A stretch of DNA of 64,000 nucleotides. It comes from Tanytarsus gracilentus. Its lineage: Eukaryota; Arthropoda; Insecta; Diptera; Chironomidae. Location: the NCBI GenBank assembly GCA_038502055.1, contig JAXRKN010000043.1, positions 3,782,001 through 3,846,000 on the forward strand. Direction: 5' to 3'. Numbering within the stretch: the first letter of the stretch is position 1; the number at the start of each line of letters is the position of its first letter. Shown piece by piece: positions 58,020 to 64,000 of the stretch. The position numbers were made by a program, and so were the translations under genes. The notes beneath the pieces are model-generated. The model made no database searches. It saw only the letters and a program-made list of their open reading frames with translations, and was not told where the DNA came from.

Positions 58020-60680
58020 ATGGACAAGTTTATGGATATTTTGTTGCAAAAACCAATTGAGGTAAGACCACGATTCAATAAATCAATTGAAATGATAAAG
58101 AGAATGTAAATTTCAGTTAGCAACGCGAGATATCATAAAACTTGCAAAAACATGTCAAGACGAAACTTTCGATAAGGCAATTCTTCAGCTGTTTGTTGAT
58201 TATCTCGGCAAGAACTATGCAATCACAGACGATGACTTGGAAGAGATTGCTGATCCAGACACAAGAGATGGCTTTCATCAGCTAATTATGGAAATTTATG
58301 AGAGTGTAAGTTGAAAACATCCAGCTGGATGTGACTTTCATTTAACTTATATATTTAATTTTAGGATGACGTCGAAGCAGTAGCAACAGAAGTGCCATAT
58401 GGAGAATTTATCGATAAATTAATATCCGAATTATTCATTTTCGAAAAACTTGACTCTTCATCCCTCCTCAATTGGATTGAATTCTTCACGTTGATCATCG
58501 AAGAAGGCACAATTCCTCAGCAAGCGGCATTCAAAGCTAAATCTCATGTAATGCTGGCTTTTATTTTGCCGCCACTCACGAAACTTATTAAGCTGAATCA
58601 AGATGACAATCCCAACTCGAAAGTGAATAATGACCTGAAATTAGCGATTAATGAAGGTGTTGAGAAAATAATGAAGAATATCGAGATCGCATTTAAATAT
58701 GAGCTATATGGAGTGGAGTGCGTTAAACATTTAACTACAGCTTTTAAGATGCATCCGACACATTTTGTAGAAAACGTTGATGGACTGAAACTCTTTAAGA
58801 CACTCCTCAGTCTTGATGATCGAAATTTACTGGTTGCTGCACTAACAACTCTCGCTGACATCTGCCTTGTAGAATCTCTCCATGCTAAGCTTCGCGAATT
58901 TTTCTTTCCAACTGTTTCGGAAGCTGACGACGACGGAGTTTCAATCGATACTATTTTGTCACTTCTCAATCATAGAAATCTCAAGTCGGAAGTTATTCAA
59001 CTTTTGAATGCTATCGCAACGTTTGAGGAGGACTTTTTAAGTGAAACACAAAAGTTCGAGTTGTTTATGAATATTTTTGGTAAAAATAAGAAAGTAAGTA
59101 ATGAAATTGCTTCAATGATGACCGCTATGAATGTTGACTTTTGGCTGGAGATTATTAAGATGATTAATTACTACATGGATCCAAATGAAGTAGACATAGC
59201 ACAAATCGTTATGTCTCTAAGCTCATTCGACGCATCTCCCAAAAATTTCATCGAAATGACATGCAAACACATTGGTGAGGAATTTATATGCGAGCGAGCT
59301 GCTGAAATGTTCATAGCTGCGTTACAATTAAGCGAGAATCCTAGTCAAGAGCTCACACATCTCAACAATGCTTTAATCACATGCACTGTGAATTCACGTG
59401 TAACTTGTATTTTGCTTAGAGCATTCGATGTCATTGGCAATGAGAAGTTGATCACGTACTATAAAGAGCATCCCGACGAGCTGGAAATTATCGATGTGAT
59501 TAGTGACATTTTTGATAAAACCAAAGATATGATGCTTGAGAAAGTGATTGTCAGTGTACTTTTTGTCTTCTTCACGTTTACACTCGAAAAAACTTTGCTA
59601 ATTTTAATCAATCTCGTACGCAAGTACTCAAAACAGTATAAAGCTTCACTCAATCATGTTCAAAATATCTCAGAAGACCAGATCAATGCTATTCAAAAGC
59701 TCACGGCACTCATGGAATGTCGATATTGGGAAATCATGGACAAAGAAAACCTCAGATTTTTTTACGAGCTGACCTTGCAAAAAGTTAAGGATCAAAAGTT
59801 AAACAGCCACTTTCAACGATTGCACGTCAACATTGTTAAGCATCTTTGGGTGAAGCTGGTGAAAAATAAGCCATTTCCGATTTATGGCACTATTTTTATT
59901 GAAAATGTCTTCGTTTACAAGAGAAACTTAGAAGAGTGCTTTAGAGACGAAAATTATCCATTCAAAGAACAGTGTATGGCTTTCGCGAGTTACTTAGATT
60001 TATTGGTGATGTGGCAGCCAGCAATAGGCTATAAATTCACATCGGAAATGTTTGATAGAATAATTCTTGAGCTCACCAAAGAAGAAGTTCTAGACATTGC
60101 ATTCTTAGCTGAAAAGCTAGTGTTTGATGGAAAAAAGGTTGCTGATTACTTCAACCATCTTGTAATGCACGCTTATGAGTCTTTCTACATCAACTACATG
60201 CAACTGCCAAGTCTAACATCATGGGAAACTTTTCTCTATCAATATCACTCTAAAGTTTCCTTTAAGACTGAAATCGAGCACATTATGGAGCACGCTCTGA
60301 AAGTTAAGCCTGGAATTTTCGATAAGACTGTCGCCTTCACGATACTCAACATGTCACTCACTAAAGGAATCGATCAATTTCGAGATTTCTTTAATACTAT
60401 TGAGGTATTTTTGAAGCTTCATCAACCGGAAGTGAAAGATCAAGACGTTCGCTTTGCAACAATTTGTTCTTATGTCTTAGATAAACTCAATCAGCATCTC
60501 AACAATAATCGTAAAAGTGATAAGCGCTTAATGGTTCTCAATTTTCTCACAATCATTGTCAAGAATTTGGATGCAAAATACAAGAAAAATTTGGGTGAGT
60601 TTATCAAGTTGAATGGCGTCAAATTGTCCGAGACCGAGATCAAGAAAGTGGAAATTTTTCAGAACATGCTAAAGATCTAA
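58020..60680 (+). CDS. Uncharacterised 848-residue helical-repeat protein
   Basis: Three exons, 58020-58061, 58117-58305 and 58365-60680, joined in phase 0 at GAG|GTAAGA, AGT|GTAAGT and TTTTAG|GAT, give 848 residues. The start at 58020 is chosen because both small upstream exons continue the frame with good splice signals and no earlier in-frame ATG is near. The chain has no signal peptide or membrane segment. It is a succession of amphipathic helices rich in Leu, Ile, Lys and Glu, such as LLSLDDRNLLVAALTTLADI, LLNHRNLKSEVIQLLNAIAT and MVLNFLTIIVKNLDAKYKKN, which fits an alpha-solenoid of HEAT/ARM type and so a scaffold role. No catalytic motif or family was recognised; 26S proteasome subunit 5 and glomulin were considered and do not match by eye. 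The promoter palindrome suggests cell-cycle expression. Confidence 0.88.
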
Positions 60681-60845
60681 GAAACATTTTATTTAGTACA
60701 TAAGTTTTTTGATATCACACATTTTAAGAGGTGCTTAATGAAAAATCAGAAGGAGAAAAATGTTTTCAACAAATTTTAATTGCCACTTTTTTAGTTGTTA
60801 ATCTCTCTACGAAACAAATTTAGCAACATTGTAAAAGTAATGGAA

Positions 60846-60851
60846 AATAAA
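60846..60851 (+). terminator. Polyadenylation signal of the 848-residue gene
   Basis: AATAAA 166 bases past the stop codon, the first canonical signal downstream. Confidence 0.55.
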
Positions 60852-62250
60852 TCGTTTATTAATTTTTAGAGATCAAATTAATTATAAAATCATTAAATTT
60901 TCACACATCATCAAACTCCAAATCCAACTAACCAATTTCATACTTTAGAAATCTAAAATTTTAAATTTTAATCATTAAAAATTATTTCATTTTCCTCTTT
61001 TGAATTTCAAACTGTTCATACATGAACTTTCCGTCTCTCTTTTCACATGTTTTATAAACATTTATTTGTTCGCTTTACACATTCACAAAAGAGAGTGACA
61101 GAGATCTCGACATTGAATAGAAGAACGCTAAATATCTCATCATAAAAAAGGGAGCAGCAGAGATGAAAAATGTGAAACGATTTCCACAAACACACGACAT
61201 GCACACACAATGAAAGAGGGGAGAGATGAATTTGAAAAAATTATCACATTTCCCTTTGACGTTTTACACGGCTTGTTATATGAATATTAAACGCATTTTA
61301 CAGCCATCAATTGCTATGCTGCTGTTGCTACAGTCTCACTTCACATCAAGTGCTATTTCACCTTCCCTTTTATGATTTTACCATTCGTGTATCGTCAACA
61401 GCGTGGTGACTGTTGTTGCTTCTAGATGGGGATTTTTAATGCTTTTAATGATGATAAGCAAAATGGAAACTTCAAAGGATAAAAATAAACGTGGCAAGTT
61501 ATGGGTAACCTACTTTTGACTCGTTTGTGGTTTTTCTTTTAGAAACTGAGAGAAAACAAATTAAAAAATTGAACAGTTTTATAATTTTCAAAAATATTTA
61601 TTTAAATTTATTGAGAGTGCAATTTATTTTTAGTAGCGTTAGTGAAAAATTTCCATAACAGATTAAAATAAAAGGAGAAAATTAAACAATTTTCATAAGA
61701 AAATTTTCCTTTAATTTTTCAGTAATTTTCTCTCAAACACGTTCGCATATCGTAATAACATCAAAAAATGTGAGGAGACACGGCAGGCAGGCACACTTTG
61801 GCAATTACAGTAAATGAAATTATTTTGAATATTCTTACTCTGCATAATGCCTCGTTTTCTCTTTTTTTTCGGCATCTCTCTCTCGGTACATTATGTTCAT
61901 CATGAATAATAGATTGTTCATGTGGATCCTTGAGATGCTGTCAAGGCAATGTCAAGCAGGATAGCAATTTTTATATTTTTCTCTTTTCCTCACTCGCTCG
62001 CTCCATCTTTCATGGAAATTAATCAATTTTTTGCATGCCATGACTGCCTTCTAATGTTCATGCCTTTGCCTTGCTGCTGCTTACTGCTTCGCTTCATTTC
62101 GAAGGATGTGTCGAGATTTTCATCATTCTTTATTGTGTGTAAGGATACTGTGAGAAAGTCATGTGGTTATAAATAAAAATTGCAAAAAGGATTCGTTTAA
62201 TTTTTTAAAACTTTTTTATAAAATTCGTTAAATTTTAAAATTATTAAGTT
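60852..62250. other. Gene-free A/T-rich DNA
   Basis: No supported gene. The frame at 61949-62176 is cysteine- and phenylalanine-rich by composition and has no motif. Confidence 0.4.
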
Positions 62251-62264
62251 TTTATTAAAATTTC

Positions 62265-62325
62265 TCAATTGCAGCCTTTCCAACAGTAGCGTGCATCCGA
62301 GTTATGTCCACAGTGTCTTGCTTTC
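62265..62325 (-). other. Candidate cysteine-rich terminal exon
   Basis: On the minus strand, CGACTTTTTCTAG precedes a frame reading KARHCGHNSDARYCWKGCN and a stop, with AATAAA nine bases further on (plus 62251-62256). The spacing is that of a compact last exon of a small secreted peptide. No upstream exon was found. The same DNA on the plus strand has an equally good acceptor (TTTCTCAATTGCAG, ending 62274) leading into an open frame of about 35 codons, so the strand is undecided. No family recognised. Confidence 0.2.
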
Positions 62326-64000
62326 CTAGAAAAAGTCGTTATCACATGAAAATAAGAAGAAAAAGAAAATTGCGTCTCTCGTGACTGAAACTATGATAAA
62401 CATACACGTTTAGTGTATAGAGTACAAAGGCAAATTCACAGTTACATGACATATCATGGAAATAGCAGCATGAAATCGAAGGCAAATGTCGTCGTTATTC
62501 AGTTATTTATCGCTGCGGGAAGCTGATTGAAAAAGTTCGTTTTAAGAGAGTTCAGTGCGTCCCATACTCCTGAAAGTGACTCACTTGTTAATGTTTTTCT
62601 CTGATGTCAAGAAAATATTTTGACTAGCAACAGATTTGTTTTGAAAAAAAAACTGATTTTTCAACCGTTTTATACTGTACCGGTACTGATCTAAGACAAC
62701 AAAGCTATATTGGAAAAGATAATTTTTAAAATTGGGTAACACGTGAAATTGTAACCATCACAACCACCGAAAAGTATATAATATTCTCGAATGCTCTTAA
62801 TGTTTATTGTTGTACATTTCATGCATATGGCAATAAATTCACCCTCCTCGTGTACCAAGAGAAGTCAATTTTCTCTTCTAACAATTTTGAGGCTTTACAA
62901 TACACATAAGAGGGTTACACGGGACAAATGGAAGAAGCTCCACTCAAGCCTCTTAAAGAATTTTTTTCTATTATTCCATTATATGTGAGGATTGCTCATG
63001 TGTGCAAAAATTCCAAGAGTTTGCCGAAAAAAAAGAGAAGTTGCGAATAAGAAAAATTTGCCGTAAAATGCGGAAGCGATTTTTTTTATTGGTAAAGTTT
63101 TTTAAATTATTTTCTTTCGAATGAAGAAAAATTTATTTCCATTTATTGTGGTATAAAAAAGTATTTTGTTTTGAGCGAGTAATTTAGATTGATGTGAGTA
63201 GGAAAGTTTAGAATGTGGAAATTTTTGTAAAATATTTTTATTTAATTTTTTTTGGTTAACTTTCATCAAAAACTTTTGCCTCATTCAATCATCTCTCTTT
63301 TCCTCTTTCATCTTCATCATCTTATTAACATTAGTAAAATTAAGATTAAAAGTGCTCATCATCATCAAAGAAAGTGGACATCGCATCTCTTTGAGAAAAA
63401 AGTCGAGTACACTCATCTTACATGTATGTACGGCCTCAACTCGAATCATATAACAACAGTAATATTCGCTTTGTGGGGGCGGTGGGGCGGTTTGGTTGAT
63501 AAATTATTTTAATAATTCACATCTCTGCTTTCACTCACAGCCAAAAACCCTTTAATACTTCTATTTTCGGTTATTATGGGAGAAATATTGGCGAACGCGC
63601 ACGGAATTTATTATCATCGCATGCGGAATGGACAAAAGGATCTCTGATAATAAAAACAATGGACAACAATGTCATTCGAAGTTTATTTTTATGTCCACAA
63701 GGCATAATCGAGAAAAAGAAGATGTGAGGAGAGATTTCATGTGTGTGTGATGGAATGTGAAGAATGACAATGAACGGAAGCGAAATTATTGACGCTCATT
63801 GAAGACAGTTGGCGTTGGATGAGCAATTAATGGGTTCGCATTAGTGGTGCTGCTGCTCGGGGGTTAATGACATTTAATGAGGAGGGAAGAAAAAAGCGAA
63901 GGCAAGGAATGAAAATACAAAAAAATAATAGGCATTTTTCAAAAGAATTTCTATATTGAAATCCCTTCCTCACATTCTCTCCACATATTATGCCCAGATT
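62326..64000. other. Gene-free A/T-rich DNA
   Basis: No supported gene. A TATAAAA on the minus strand near 62670 lies upstream of the candidate exon above, but no start exon could be read between them. A G-rich run at 63475-63492 (GGGGGCGGTGGGGCGG) is isolated. Confidence 0.35.

Noticed and set aside
58598..58969. 123-codon minus-strand frame
   Set aside because: Antisense shadow of the large third exon of the 848-residue gene.
1..64000. Known conserved insect microRNAs and tRNA genes
   Set aside because: Scanning by eye for common mature microRNA sequences and tRNA T-arm patterns found none; a covariance search would be needed for certainty.

Overview
The window looks like nuclear DNA of an insect with a compact, A/T-rich genome, most likely a nematoceran fly (midge-like). 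This is inferred from roughly 70% A+T, introns of about 55 to 480 bp with insect-type GT-AG signals, TATA boxes 60-75 bp upstream of start codons, and the gene families present: an insect neutral lipase, DM9-type secreted proteins, insect sulfotransferases and a Penelope-like retroelement. Genus or species cannot be named from the sequence.

Layout. 1-25.4 kb has no convincing host gene. It holds two opposed copies of a palindrome-ended element with 17-bp minisatellites (1.7-2.8 and 15.9-16.6 kb), a 5'-truncated Penelope-like element between inverted 130-bp terminal repeats, each carrying a hammerhead ribozyme motif (7.3-8.3 kb), and a candidate inverted-repeat element (20.1-21.0 kb). 25.4-39.6 kb is the gene-rich part, all on the minus strand: a lipase with three tandem alternative terminal exons, two DM9-like secreted proteins, and two tandem sulfotransferases, the second with an extra intron carved out of former coding sequence. 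40-56 kb is again mostly empty, with only weak candidate exons at 44.9-46.8 kb and 51.1-51.6 kb. 56.2-57.9 kb is a TA-flanked inverted-repeat element ending 156 bp upstream of an 848-residue orphan gene (58.0-60.7 kb, plus strand), which has a perfect E2F-type palindrome in its promoter. 60.9-64 kb holds one ambiguous candidate terminal exon.

How the genes relate. The lipase, DM9 and sulfotransferase genes look like locally duplicated secretory and detoxification genes, each with its own promoter; there is no operon. The orphan gene is separate, and its promoter suggests cell-cycle control. Two dispersed short signals stand out: a directional box CAAGGGATGG followed by a long A/T-only tract, found about eight times, and an imperfect palindrome TATAGCTCCRCTATA confined to the DM9/sulfotransferase interval. 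All exon junctions were read by eye from splice signals and reading phase; no alignment or database search was run.
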